Shown one piece after another: positions 25,247-37,906 of a stretch of 64,000 nt of DNA; position 1 is the stretch's first letter, and the number at the start of each line of letters is the position of its first letter. The DNA lies in assembly GCA_022885665.1 (NCBI GenBank), contig JAGQDJ010000260.1:2232001-2296000 (forward strand), in the 5' to 3' direction. Source of the stretch: Triops longicaudatus (lineage: Eukaryota > Arthropoda > Branchiopoda > Notostraca > Triopsidae). The notes beneath the pieces were generated by a model, which was given only the letters and a program-made list of their open reading frames with translations, was not told the DNA's origin and did no database searches. Made by a program: the position numbers and the translations under genes.

Positions 25247-27017
25247 ATGGAAGAGGCGTGCAGTGCAGCTGTAATTAAAGCGATCTTATTTTGTGAATTC
25301 CATCATACCGCTGGACCCCGAATTTCTTTTCAAGTAAATACATGCTAAGCCACACTAAAGGACGGTGCTTAATTCTTTCTATTAAGCTAGGTTCCCCAAG
25401 ATCATGTACAGAAAGACATTTTTGATGCTATAAGCGTTTACATCATTCCTAAGTCCCAATTGGAAAACTGTCCTGTTACAGTGTAACGTATTTTATTAAA
25501 AACTACACAGTATTTATTGAAGCTTTAAATTGTAACCATTTTAATAGTAATCATGCCTTGTTTTTTTGTATCTTAAAAGAACAGAAACGTCCTTGGCCAT
25601 AAAATCATAGGTTACCCGATTCGCCTCGTAAGTTCACAGTACGAACGCAATGCGCTTCACTTCAACCTTTGTTTTGTCTTCGATTCCCGTGCACGAACTG
25701 TGCATTACGAATTAGTCGTAAAAAAGCTGGCTGAACACTTGGTAAATTTCCGCTCCATTCCATTGTGGCTTCGCTCGGCATTCTAGTGCACTTTAAAACT
25801 TCTCTTTCTCGGTTTCCTAGTCAACTCTCGAGTTGGAGAGCCACTTTTTGTCGAACGAAAAAACCAAAGCGCTCCTTCCATCTATATTAGAAAAAGTTCT
25901 CGTTGAGCTGAACAAGAATGGATTCTGCAGCATTACAAGTAAATTTTCCTATTTGCAATCGTTTCATTAAGTACTCATTATATTATTTTTTGCTACCAGT
26001 TAACCAGTCCACGCTGTACTTGAAAGTAGTGGGCGTGACTTCAGACCCGCCTCCGGTACTAGATCACCATGTACCAGTACTTACTGATTCTTGGAAAGAA
26101 TATCCTCGTGTTGAACAGTGGGATCTAACTACTCAACAAGTAATTATGTTGTATCTTTTTATGTTTTGCTTATGGTTTCACATGAAAAGATCTTACCCCA
26201 CATCGATGGAGTAAACCACATAGCGAGGATTGCTATTGAAGCTGATGTAGACGGAGGGCTGGTAAAAGCGTGTGTTCAGAACCTTTTGTGAGTAATTTAT
26301 TGAAAATTTGTAATGGAAATCTTATTTTGAATATTTTAAGGTATTACGATGTAGTAAAACTTCTGCCGCTTTTCCAGTACTGTAACATCTATTCGTGCAC
26401 CCCCAAACTACGGAACTTGACGACTAGTCCCGAGCTGCAAGAACGTTGCTTGATGGCCGTTGCAAAAAATGGTTAATAAAAGAAACGAAGCCTTTCACGG
26501 TCTGAAACCTAAAAGTCTGTATTCAACTTAGAAAGGAAGCCGCCAACATTAAGGGATGTCTTCTTTATGTATTCATCCATGACGTACGGAACGACAGTAC
26601 GAGACCTGTGCATCCGATGCAACCCTCATGCCTTACGCATTGACGAATTGAAACTCATCCGGTTCGGTCTCCTGAATGGATTTATTCGCAGAATACATAA
26701 AGTAACCACAGCAAGATTGATGCAGTTTTTAGTTCCTCTTCATTCTTTTCTTTCTAAACTTTATTTTTTAAAATACTAATTCACGGTTATATTTAAAAAG
26801 AAAACATAACTACACGTATTTTTTATAGTACCCAGTACTCACAACGCCCTTGGGTGGGAACGAGGGAGGGCCAGTTGACGGTAGTAATTCCGGCTTTCAT
26901 GCACTATGCAATGGCATTGCATCTTATGATGAAATTTGTTGCGCGCTCGGTATATCTTATTCAGAACTAGACAGTAAGGTAGACATGGACAGTAATGTAG
27001 CAGTTTTGTGGAAGTGA
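25247..27017 (+). CDS. NPRL2: NPRL2, GATOR1 complex subunit, complete, 9 exons, 393 aa
   Basis: Exons: 25247-25333, 25391-25482, 25585-25741, 25821-25938, 26000-26139, 26190-26287, 26341-26471, 26532-26701, 26829-27017 (TGA). Phases chain to 1182 nt; the human protein is about 380 aa. NPRL2 and its partner NPRL3 sit in GATOR1 with DEPDC5, where the complex acts as GAP for RagA/B and restrains TORC1 at the lysosome. Family signatures in order: AILFCEFHHTAGPRISFQ (longin-like N terminus), DAISVYIIPKSQLENCPVTV, YERNALHFNLCFVFD, VVKKLAEHL, WDLTTQQILPHIDGVNHI, IEADVDGGLVKACVQNLLYY, TTVRDLCIRCNPHALRIDE and SYDEICCALGISYSELD. The start ATG opens directly into the conserved N terminus. The C terminus ends VLWK, matching the family ending. 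No residue loss stands out. Confidence 0.96.
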
Positions 27018-27110
27018 TCCCTGAAGTGTTGACTTTTTGTGTGTAAAATTTGCATTTCCTTTAATGTAATATCTTTTGTGTACAAGAACTGAAACTGGAC
27101 ATTTTTATAG

Positions 27111-27116
27111 AATAAA
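27111..27116 (+). promoter_or_regulatory. Probable NPRL2 poly(A) signal
   Basis: A canonical AATAAA hexamer lies about 95 nt after the NPRL2 stop codon, a usual distance. It sits in the 500-bp convergent spacer before the 3' end of ALKBH8 (27018-27517), where I see no other feature. Confidence 0.6.
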
Positions 27117-27517
27117 TTCGGCTTTATACAGAAAAGGCTATTACTTAATTTTTCATCCAAAATCTATATCATCCACGCGTCATATGTTGTCGAAAAATTG
27201 TCGCGATCTTGGCATGGAACTGCCAAAATGTCATGTTCCTTTAACGTAGTTGCCGCAAGTGTATTACTCAGAATTCCCTGCTACCGACTGAGACCTAGGC
27301 AATTAGGTTATTTAAGGATAGTGTCTCAGAAACCTCGCACGACATTCTCAATATTATTCGCGAAGCTTGTAATGAAGTCATCATTTTATAAAAAAATATC
27401 TAAAATAATACAGGAGGGAGACAACGTCTCAGCTAGGCATTTTAAAGTAAACCGGCTCATTTACGAGTTCTTGGAATAAAACGAAATATTTTTAACAACG
27501 TATGGTAAGGCTGTATT

Positions 27518-29980
27518 TTATAGCTTTTCCAATACTATGCACCAATTGCCCTGTTCGTAGTAACTCTGTCTTATCGTACAACCACCAATCTTTTTCACTA
27601 AATCATCTAATTCGTTTTCAACAAACACGTGATAATAACGATGGAACGTCTGATTGTCTGATGCTGTTTTATCGGTCAGAGTCGAAGGATTGAGTGTCCA
27701 CGGTACAAAAACATCCGTGTGCGAAAAGTCTGTTCTATTTTGATGGATTGGCAGTAAAGTATTTTTGTCTTCCACGATTTCACTGCTCGTAACACTCACT
27801 GCGGTTTCCTTGTAACAGAAGATAATTACCTTACATGAAAATACTGAATTGGAAATAATTACCTCGTCCAAATTTTTCTTCAGATACGTTGATTTGGCTT
27901 TTCCACGCTTCTGTTCTTTAGCCCAAACATAAATTAAGGCACGTCCTTTTGTCCGTAATATCCGAACGATCTCTTCTATTGCTGCTTGACGCCTCCGCTA
28001 TTGGAAAATCATTTACCGGTTAAAGTATTATTAACCGATTCGAAATGCTCACTGGAGTCGCTAAATGGTGAATAACTGCAATACAGATCACGGCATCCGC
28101 TGAATCATCGCGAAGCGGAAGATAGAGACAATCCGCTAACGCTACCTGCATGGACTTGTCACGACAAAGAGTACACAACTGATAACTTCTGTCACACCCA
28201 AGCTAGACAAATACAAGATTACGAAGGCGGCATAATAATTTGTCTTTTTTAAAACCAATTTGTTCTTAAAGTTCACGTTCAAAGTAGTTTTAGAGATGCA
28301 CGAAAAGGAAAGGAAGCTTAATTTAAAAGTTTCCAACCTACTCCAAACGAATCCTTCAGTACTCCGAGGTATTTACCATTCCCACATCCAACATCAACAA
28401 CCACTGAACCTTTTGAAAGTTCTTCAATGAATTTTAAAACGCCTGGCCATGGCCGATATCGCGTGCTACTGAAATGCTCTGCAATTTTATCGTAGACCTT
28501 GTAAAAAAGAGTAAACAGGCAAAAAACTTCATAACCTTAATCGCTTAGCAAAAAGTTTTACTTGATGAACGTGCTCCACCTCCAGCGACGGAGCCGCAGC
28601 TTCTTCTATAACGTAATTCGGCTTTTGTGGAGTATATTCGCTTTTTTTTACGGTGCGAAACGTGAACGAAATGCGAGTTCCGCGTGGTACGTAACTTAAA
28701 CCGCTGTCAGTGGGCACTACATCGTACTTTCTGGACCGGATTCCATGTTTCCATTCCCGGCTACTCTCAAGAAATGGGCCAAGTGAACATGCACAAACAA
28801 CAATGAAACGATTTACTAACGTACCGAGATTCCCCTTCCAATATCAAAAGTGACCGCGCCGGAAGCAAAAGTGAATACTCCTCTTCATTTCGCTTGAATT
28901 CCATGACAATTGCAGAATCCAATGATAGAATCAAAATAGGATCCTCCACCGAAAACGAGGTTAAGCTATCCACATGACTCGGAATTCCTTGAAAGGAAAA
29001 AATAATAAGTCTATCCTACGTACGTAAAGTTGGATACAGCAGACCACGTCAAAAGCATACCTTGTCCTGGCAAATATTTGTTTACTGTCAACTGATCCGG
29101 CATTTTCGAAATCAATTTTTCTTCCATGCATTGTTTCAAGAAGGCATCGCAAGTTTGAGGAAATGGAGGAGCCGGTTCGTCGATATCGACGCCGTTCCCG
29201 TCGTAGAGAAATTTATAGCCGAAGTGTAACGCATCACGATGCTTCAGATGGTCACCTAAAAGTACACTTAAAGACACAGCTAATTCCTTCCTGCAACTAC
29301 CATTTACGGGATTCTCTTCGGCTTTATTCCAAGTTAGAGACGAAAGAAGGGCCGTTGATTCCTGGTCCGAAATTATATCTTTCACAAGACGTAACCCCAG
29401 TGGCGGAACAGTATGCGAACGTTCGGCCTCTTCTGGAACTACATTAATATGTGTATTAATTTCGAAAATCTATGAAAAATTATTTCGAAGAGTTATTTTT
29501 ATTATAGTGCAGTACCATTTTCAGCATAAGCAAGATATATTGGATGAGAGCCATCAGTTGATGAGACCACTGTCCCTTGTACAGCTTCTAAGCATTTTCG
29601 AGCCGAAGTCTTATCCCCAAATTCGGCAAATCCATAGCTTTTATTGGGTAATAATACGATTCTTACTAGCACACCATAGGGAATTAGCAAATTGTACGCC
29701 TCCTCTTGACCGAAACCAGTTTGTAGCCCAGCATTTAAAAGAGTAATAACCTAAGATGCAGAATAATTTAATGATAAAGAGCCTTGTTATTAGTGCCATT
29801 AGTTTTAGCTGCCTCTAGTGACTAGCTTGGGGCTTATTTTTTTTTTACCGAAGTGGGTTCCGATGAGAAAGTTAATTCTTTTAAGTCTTTTTTAATTATC
29901 AGCATACGCCGCTTGCATTTACTGGCGATTTTTTTATCATTCACTACGTTCGAATTCGGTGTCATGTTTTGTTTACCCAT
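27518..29980 (-). CDS. ALKBH8: ALKBH8, tRNA wobble-uridine hydroxylase and methyltransferase, complete
   Basis: Exons on the minus strand: 29980-29849, 29750-29516, 29438-29301, 29255-29061, 28987-28825, 28760-28562, 28497-28342, 28202-28053, 27997-27863, 27808-27518. The product is 597 aa, or 612 if the 45-bp intron 29300-29256 is retained. ALKBH8 methylates and hydroxylates the wobble uridine of tRNAs, forming mcm5U derivatives. Domains in order: RRM (VRIVLLPNKSYGFAEFGD), AlkB dioxygenase with the iron motif H-x-D in GIPSHVDSLTSF, distal His in EWKHGI, an Arg-bearing strand in GTRISFTFR, and a Trm9-like SAM methyltransferase (VVVDVGCGNGKYLG, CDRSYQL, AVIHHLATP). The C terminus HRYYHVFVENELDDL and YYEQGNWCIVLEKL match the family. 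The start is the first ATG in the open frame. It is tail-to-tail with NPRL2. Confidence 0.96.
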
Positions 29981-30970
29981 GAGGCAGCTGGACTTAGCTC
30001 GAGCTAAAAGACCTTGGGCTAAAGCAGCCCAGTCATCTATTTTATTTTTATACACTTATTATTTCCAATATTAACTTTTATACTGCTCCTACCATTAAAT
30101 ATTAATTGTAGCATCATTATCGTATTTTAAGCCAATAAAGTTTATATGAAACGTTACATCTGAAAAGATTTCCGAACATTTAGTTAAATATATCTAGTTG
30201 CTGAAGTTGACAAGAGTGGCGTTTGTGTTCCAGTATGAACGCTTTGCCAGTTATTTCAAGTATGTAGAGAATATGGCTTTACTCCTGAGGTGCTTATCTA
30301 TAGAGCTAAATTGGCTTAGGCTGGTGTCCATGGTGTGTTGTGGGGTTGTCTTATATTGACAGATTTTCCTTTCGATTTTGTGAACCACATTTTGTGATTC
30401 AGTGCCCGTGATTAAGCGGATATAGAATTCAACGAACCCTCCGATGAAAAGGCAAGGTAACTTAATGCTGTGTTGCCTACTTTCCCTTCATTTTTACTCC
30501 TTTTTTTAAGCTTTTTTCTTCTCCCCCCAGCGTCTTGTTTTTCCCCTGTATTTTTTTAACCCTCCACTTAACTCATAATGTCCCTTGTCTTCGTAAAAAA
30601 AATTCCTGACTGTCATTTTTTCTTTTAAACTGTATTACTGCGTCCTTACTACTCTTATTTCGCCTTTTAGCTCCTTTCCAAGAAAAAAAGAACTGTCTTT
30701 TCAAAACTCCTCTTAGAACCGGGAGTTATATGTTTAAACAAACTATTGCAGAAGTTTTTGATCGAGTTACGGTATTATTACTGGTAAAGTAAAATATTCT
30801 TATTGTATGTTATATGTATGTATTATCTGTCGAATTCTTAATGCTTATTAAAGTTGATCATTTGTCTTTAGAGATGTATTCTGAGATGTAGCCAACAACA
30901 ATTTCGTCGTCAGAAGCGTTCTCCAGTACCGTTCACACTTTCCACCGTATAGTAGAAAGGGAAGTTCAAT
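29981..30970. other. Divergent promoter region between ALKBH8 and the BTBD7-type gene
   Basis: About 1 kb separates the two divergent starts. It contains T- and C-rich stretches (for example 30485-30545). I see no conserved coding segment. Untranslated exons of either gene may lie here. Confidence 0.6.
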
Positions 30971-33900
30971 ATGGGTTCTGCGACTTCGGTCCCTGCTGCG
31001 GGAATCTTAAACTGCAAAATCGAAACTGCGGACTTTGACGAAAAACAGGTCACCTGCCTAACGACTGATAAAGTTGCCGCTCTGTCACGGTAAATAATTA
31101 AAAAAAAAAAACAGATGTCAGAGTAAGAATCATGACGAGAGTTTCTTGTAAACCCTACAAAAACTTTTTTAGTCTCTTTCGTTGATATTAAAGTCGTATA
31201 GACTCTTATTAGACTAAATAAAAAGAATCAGTTACAAGAGTTTTGTAGTGTTTCCTGTTTTTTTCAACAACTTTTTTTGTGATTACAGAGAAAAGAAAAA
31301 AAAGTCTACCGGTTTTGCGACCTTACGTCGGAAGTTCATCCGACGGAGACGATGTTCAAAAAGCTTGGACCATGGCAAAATTTTCCGGGAATGGGTCGCG
31401 GATTGGAGTACTTTGGAACTGACGGCATTGGTGGAGCAATACGAAGCTAGCGCCGCCTTAAAAGACCTGTCTATGCAAGCCGACTTAGCACGCCCACCTG
31501 CAGCCACCTTTCGGCAAGATTTGTCGGATTTGTATGATTACAAGTACTGTACAGATGTGACGTTAACCTTCCAAGGAGCGTGTTTCCCTGTCCATCGCGC
31601 CATATTGTGCTCACGCTGTCCGTATTTCCGCGACAAGCTGAGCCACCCGAATCATCGGAGGCAAGTTTCCATGGACAGTTTAGCGTCGCGGGGCTTAGAT
31701 GTCCCCTTGTTTGCCGCCTTGTTACGCTACTTGTATTCGGGTGAATGGGGGTGGGGTGAAAATGGACGACTGGACATGTTGTACCGTTTGAAAGAAGAAT
31801 TCGGGACACCTAATTTGCTCGAACACGATTTAAGATACTTGCTTGACTCTGGGGACATGGCTGACATGGTGTTGGTCTTTGGCTCGGGTCAAGAGTCGAG
31901 TCCAGATTCGCAAGACTCGAATGGCAGCGACGACAACTCGGAAACAAGACAGTCCGAATACGGCTTCCACGCCTGGGTGGATATTCCGTGTCATAGAGCC
32001 ATTTTGTGCGCCAGGTCGCCGTTCCTACGCAGTTTAATTCAACGTAAACACGCCACTGAAAGCGAAATTGGCTACGAAAAGGGTTTAATGCGGATTGTAA
32101 TGGACGAGAGCGTGATACCGAAACGTTATGCGCGTCTTTTGATGCAGGCCATCTACTTAGACGTTGTAGATATTAAAATGATTCAGCGAGGAATCGCGTT
32201 AGCGAGCGATGATTTAACCACCAGCCCAAATACACTCTTGGACGAAATTGTGGAACTTTATCAAGTAAGTTTTTGTGTAATTTATTCACTTTTCTAGCAT
32301 TAAGAGTGCCCCATTCACAGTGATTAGGACATTTAGGGCAGTGACGTACATAATCTCCAGCTCTTGAATGAAATCGATTCTCATGGAGCGTATTTCTATT
32401 TTAGATTGGACGATTTTTGGAATTGGATATCTTGGCTCAAAGCTGTGAAGATTATCTGGTAGAACAGTTGACTCTTGAAGGCTTACCAAAATTGCTACGA
32501 TGGTCGCATTTACCGCATGGATCGCCTTGGGTAAACCGCCAAGCTCGTCAGTTACTACGTGAAGAGTTTGGTCAGGTAGCGACTTCTAGTGTCCTTTTAG
32601 AGCTGGAAAAAGCGCATTTTATTGATGCTTTACAGAGCGATTTTCTTCAGGTAATATTTCTGTCGTCATGAAAGCTTACGGATTTTAATCATTTTGCAAT
32701 TTCTAGGCCAGCGAGTTGGAAATTTTGCAAACTGTGTTGAAGTGGGGAGAGAATCAGTTGTTGGAACGTATGGAAGATCGAGGTAAGCCATCTAGTTATA
32801 AAAGAAATCAAACCAGCAGAATAAGCAATTGTTGTATAGTTGTCAAGCTAGTTACCCAACTCGTGGATGGGTTGAGACTATATTTCTTTGTTATAGTTTT
32901 CTTTAAACTATGTAGCGAATTATTTTTTAGTGCCGCATGTACTTCCATTATCTTTCAGTTTTTGAGTAAGTTTTATGGTAGATTACTTCAAAATAAATAG
33001 CTGGTACTAAAGTTGCAAATATTTTGAAACAATATCTTTTTCTAATTTATTTATTGAAAGGACGTCTCTTCAGTCAAACTTTAAAGCTCTTGAAGTACTA
33101 AAAGATATATTGCAAGGTCTGTTAGCGAACCTGTGTAAACGTTTACTGTGTTATTTATTATTAAGTGCAGTGTTTACTGTGTTATTTATTGCTATCGTTA
33201 ATGTCCCATCTTTTTTTCTTTTGTAGAACCTAACTTAGTGAGTCAGACAGCGCACTCCATTTCGAGAAAGGGTGTGAGGCGTCGGGATTTGAACGATGGA
33301 GAATTACGGGAAATTTTGAGCGATCTTTTACCTTACGTGCGTTTGGAGCACATTATCCCACTTAACAACGAAACGCTCCAAAATGCCATACGCAGAGGCT
33401 TGGTGGCCTCGCCGCCCAGTTCAATGTTAGGCGAAGACCGAGGTTTAGTTCGGAGTAATGCCTGGATTCGTTACAACGCAAACGAACTCCATACCAAACC
33501 TCGGCTCTTTATGCCCTACTACGAAGAAGCGAAAGTAAGCCACTTTAAACGTTCAGTTAACTGTTAACATCCGTTAAACAATTTTAAGTTACGTTAAGGG
33601 CGTTGAAGGCCAAGAACTACCCTTTTATAGCATTAACGTTCACTGTCTTTTTTCTTTTGCCGTTTTATTCTGTTACAGCATTTAAATAATAATAATTAAT
33701 CAATGCCTAAATATCCATCTCAGTTTAACTACTTCTTGATCATCTTTTAAATTTTAACGACTTAAACGCTTTAGTTATAATACAGATGTACGTCATTTTT
33801 ATTGTCGTCAGTTTCACGGACTCTTTATTAATGTTTTTACGCGTCGATTTATTGCAGAGTTTGTTAAGAGAACGTTTGACACACGAGCCTGAGCTGGTGC

Positions 33901-35754
33901 GCATGCGTGTCATGAAAATGTCGTCAAGAATTCCAGATGCGCTGTACATGTTGGAAGAAACGTGTTACGCCTCCAGGCGGAGTAATTTGCCGGCTCCTTC
34001 AACGGAAGTGTCTGCTGCCGATTTACCAAGTAATTTTCAAAAGAGCTCAGATAAGATGATTTCAGTATGGTTGTGGCTAGTTACCACCTAATTAATTGCG
34101 GAAATTTTTAACTTAATTAAAATGAAATTATTAAAGGATTGGTGAATCGGAATTGAAAATCGAATTAATTTTAAATCTAGTGCCTGACACGGAAACATTG
34201 GAAGCCATGTTAAGGCGAGAAAAGAAACTCAAATCGTCTGCTGTAATTTTGCGCGCGTATGAACTGCCTATGGCTTCGAAGAGCGACATAAGTAAACAAA
34301 TTCGTTTACGAGTTGTGCGGGAATTCCATTTGCCAGACCCCATGATTGCAGTTCTTGAGGTACAACGATTTGTTCGTTTTCATTAATTTCTTTTACTTAG
34401 TGTTTCATTTTATTACCTGTGTTTTATTCACGTACTAAATGCTTGACATTTTCAAAGGCTGCAAATTACCGGTGCGAAGAGCAAGAAATGGCAGCAGCTC
34501 GACCTGTGGAAGACATGCCACCGGTTGCCCTCTCCGAAAAGACAAGATGTACTGGCGTGAGAGGGCGTTCATCCTTTTCAAAGGGTAGCAAACACCAAGC
34601 TCATGCATGTTCGTCTCTTTGTTTGGACTCGGAGGTAATTCGAAAAAAAAAATCTTGAAACCAGAGATTGTTTAAATTGCCTAACAAATACTTTGCAATT
34701 GTTCAGAGCTATCTTGCGGGTCTATTGTCGCCGTCTTCACCTGAATCGGCCACAGACCCAATGCCGGATATTGCGATTGCGACGGGGATCTTCCCCCCCT
34801 CGATTGGGGAGCAGCCCAGCATCAGCCATACCGAATCCTCGCTGGCCAGTCCCTTGCACAGTTATCCGTCCCGAGAAGCCATCCATGAGCTTCAGTTGGA
34901 CTTGGGTGACGGTGGAGCGAGTTTTCCCAGTCATCGCCTTCATTGCAGATCTATGGTATTTTTTTGTTTGGGTTGTAAATGATTTTTAATGGTGCTAAAT
35001 TATTGGGAGAAATACTGGACCTGCATTTGATAAGATTTTACATTTTAGAAAAACTTTATATTTTAACTGCCGGAGTCTGTGTAAGTTGGGTTTACATAAG
35101 TCGTTAAACGTAGATTTTCCCCTAACGGCGAAAAATCGGCGCAAAAAAAAGTGCTTGGATTTTCTTCTTTTCGTTCAAGCAGCTTACAAACGTTTTCCTG
35201 TGGAGTTTTGCTATGTTTAGGGTATCTGTTTAATTATTGCTTATATGGTATTACCTTGAATGATGTAATGTAGGAAGCTTTTTTTCCAAAAAAATAATCA
35301 ACTTTTTCATATCAAGTCACTAGATCATGTTTCACCAAGCATCAAATTGAAAATTTTAACACCAATGGTTCTCTTTGCTGTTAGTGTATATTTCTAACTG
35401 TTTCAGCTTAAGTCTTTTTTATTTTTAAACCAAGTAAAACTTGTTCTTTTGCTACTGCTAAAGCTTCCTTATGTTTTACAGCTCCCAGTGATTTTATCGG
35501 ATGTTCCACCTCATCTCACGCCGTCAGTCCATTATCGAAGTTCGTTATACAATCCACTGCCTTGGCGGCCTGCAGCTTGCGTGTATACCAGACGTGAAGG
35601 GGCGGGGCCGGCGCCTTCTTTAGATACGTTTGACCTCGCTTCGTCCTCTTTAAACCACGATCGCGATGATCTTGGCCTTCGATTAGGTGGGAATGAGAGA
35701 TTAATGGGCCAAGGAACACCTGACGTCACGCCGAGATTTAGAAACTTTCGGTGA
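30971..35754 (+). CDS. BTBD7: BTBD7-type double-BTB protein, complete, 10 exons, 924 aa
   Basis: Exons: 30971-31089, 31289-32264, 32405-32650, 32707-32782, 33227-33534, 33858-34029, 34181-34359, 34458-34634, 34707-34955, 35482-35754 (TGA). All phases chain to 2775 nt. BTBD7 is a regulator of epithelial branching and cell adhesion in vertebrates. The N terminus MGSATS fits the N-myristoylation pattern. Exon 2 carries a basic segment (RRKFIRRRRCSKS), then a first BTB (YKYCTDVTLTFQGACFPVHR) and a second BTB (DMADMVLVFG, PCHRAILCARSPFLRSLIQR). A BACK-like region follows in exons 3-5 (RRRDLNDGELREILSDLLPY, EHIIPLNNETLQNAIRRG). Exon 9 keeps the PMPDIAIATG motif. The vertebrate protein is longer (about 1100 aa); the Pro- and Ser-rich tail is shorter here. 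Introns 1 and 9 have the least certain surroundings, but their junctions are in phase. Confidence 0.94.
33141..33190 (+). repeat. Short tandem duplication in a BTBD7 intron
   Basis: A 19-bp unit, GTTTACTGTGTTATTTATT, occurs at 33141 and again at 33172, period about 31 bp. It lies just upstream of the acceptor of exon 5 (33227). Confidence 0.8.
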
Positions 35755-37906
35755 AACATAACCATTATTACCATGGGTGGGTGGGTGTATCTTGATATGT
35801 GTGTGTGTGTGTGTTTCTTGCGTTTTCTATTGAAAGTATTCGTTGAACTTTTTTTTACATTTATAAGAAAGAAGCGTTGGGTTAGGGGACCACATTACTG
35901 TGTGCTTATATTTTTTGTACGTATCTTTTTGTTAATTATTATAATTAGCAGGAGGGAGACGTTTTCCTGCAATCTGAGCGATATTTTCTCTTGTTATGAC
36001 ATTTGTTATCGTGCGTTGTATCCAGAAAACCCTTTTTTTACGTTGATAATTTGGACATTGAATTTGTAAAACGTAGTGTGCGTACGAATGAGAAGAAAAA
36101 AAGAAAACGAAAATTGTGATGATTGGTTTTCCCACATTTTACTCGATCTCGTGGCTTATCGTCCGTTGGGTCCGGAATATAAAAGGTTTTCGGAACTCCA
36201 TCGCTGCACCGTCTTGAAGTTTTCCATTTTTTATCACTTGGGTTTTGTTTATTTTTTCCCGTTTGCATTACATCATTTGCCAGGAAACAGAACTTATTTT
36301 ACTTAGTACAATTAAGCGTCTCTCACTAAGTAGAAGACAAGCGAAAGTTGCCTAGCATGGCAAGCAACCCACACTAAATAATACCCCTAGTCTACTGTTA
36401 CCTCTAAGAAACATCAATAAACGAGGCTAGATAGCAAAACTTAATCCGCTTATATTTCTAGAAGGGAAGGTTAAAATATGCAATCACAATCAATTTTTTT
36501 TACATTTTTACTTCTATAATTTTCTGGGTAAAAAAAAATAATATTTTTCGGTTCACCCCCTCCCCCCCCCATCGATTCGTAGTTTTCACATCCTAACCTA
36601 ACAAAATATAACCTAATTTATTTTAGAAAATAATACATAAATAATGCACATAACCCCGGCGCGTCTATGCATACCATAAAAAAATCAATGTGAACGATAG
36701 GCCATTTAGGCTAGGTTTAGTTAAGTTAGGTTAATCAGGTTAATTTTGGTCAAATTTTAACCAAAGGAGGCGCTTATCAAAACGAGGGGCGGTGTGTAAC
36801 CTTCAAGTAACTCGAGCTTTAAATAAATGGCTTTGAATGCATGTTCACGAGTTTAAAAACGCGCAAATTTCTAGCGTGATTCGCGATCCAACTCTCACCA
36901 CCTTCAGAACATCCTCAGTTCGGTATTCTCCCTTTAGCAATTCTTGGGAATATTCCGTCTGCCAACAATCCCGCCCATCGCCCCCACGGCCGGGCGTCAA
37001 TAAAAAAACGAGTTTTGTGCACATTATTTTCTCCTTTCCAGAGAATTCTTCCTATATATTCCAACTTTTCCAAGTGGCTTTCTCTTAAGCTTTCCTCCTA
37101 TTTCGTGCGGTTTCCTTACCAACAAACATTGGAATTACTCCTAAATCGGGTAAAACCTACAACCTGACAACGCCGTTTATCGATCTTGTGGGGCTCTTCC
37201 ATTATCCATTGCCATTAAAACTCCCCCCTCCGTTTGTAAAACTTTGTATCCCCCCTCCACACCTCGAAGTTATGGTATGGCTGTGTAGTGAAGATCGAGA
37301 TGTAAAAGAAAATATGGCGTCCAATTCTTTCAGAGACACTTTGGGATTCCATGCATTACGTCAAGTGGTGAATTGAAAGAATTGCAATCACAAAAGCTGG
37401 AAGTCTGACGAAGAAAGTTGTGTTCCTTAAGATTCATCTCCATTTCAGCCTCTTGTAAGCTGAAATTCTCAAGGCAAGGTCAGTTGTTTCATTCAGTGTT
37501 GTTAACCCTCTTTGTGGTGAAAGCCATAAAAAGATTTCCGTTTCCCAGTTCTTAGAAACTCCCTGGGTTTCAAATGAATGGGCAAGTTTGTATTGCCGTA
37601 ACGAAACAAAAGCTAATCTTAAAAAAACATTGAATGTGCGTTATTTAACAGGTAAAATATTCCCTGTTATTAAAACTTCCACAAATTCTGATTTTTTTTT
37701 TAAAAAAAGTAAATTGTTGTTCGTCGATGGCAAAAACGCATAGAGGTTGTAACAACAAACTAAAACAGCACCTGTGTGTTGCAAGTGTGTTTGCTATTGT
37801 AAATTTAGATAAAGCCTGAAAGAAGAGTTGACGTTTTAGTAAATTTTAAGTTCTGTAATATGGTTGACGTTTGAAGTTTATTTTTAAAAAATACTTTTCT
37901 CAGGTT
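35755..37906. other. Intergenic spacer: BTBD7 3' UTR and p190 RhoGAP 5' region
   Basis: It holds a (TG)n tract at 35796-35813, an AATAAA at 36416-36421 that could end the BTBD7 transcript, a C-rich run near 36558-36570, and TTAGG/CCTAA-type motifs on both strands around 36592-36745. I found no coding exon. The sequence immediately before the p190 ATG contains a CAG that could be a splice acceptor (37901-37903), so an upstream untranslated exon of p190 RhoGAP is likely. Confidence 0.55.
35796..35813. repeat. (TG)n microsatellite
   Basis: About eight TG units in a row in the BTBD7 3' flank. Confidence 0.85.

Noticed and set aside
34137..34180. Extension of BTBD7 exon 7 upstream to the AG at 34136
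   Set aside because: This start needs phase 2 from exon 6, but the good donor at 34030 leaves phase 1. The AG at 34180 fits that phase and restores the alignment to the family.
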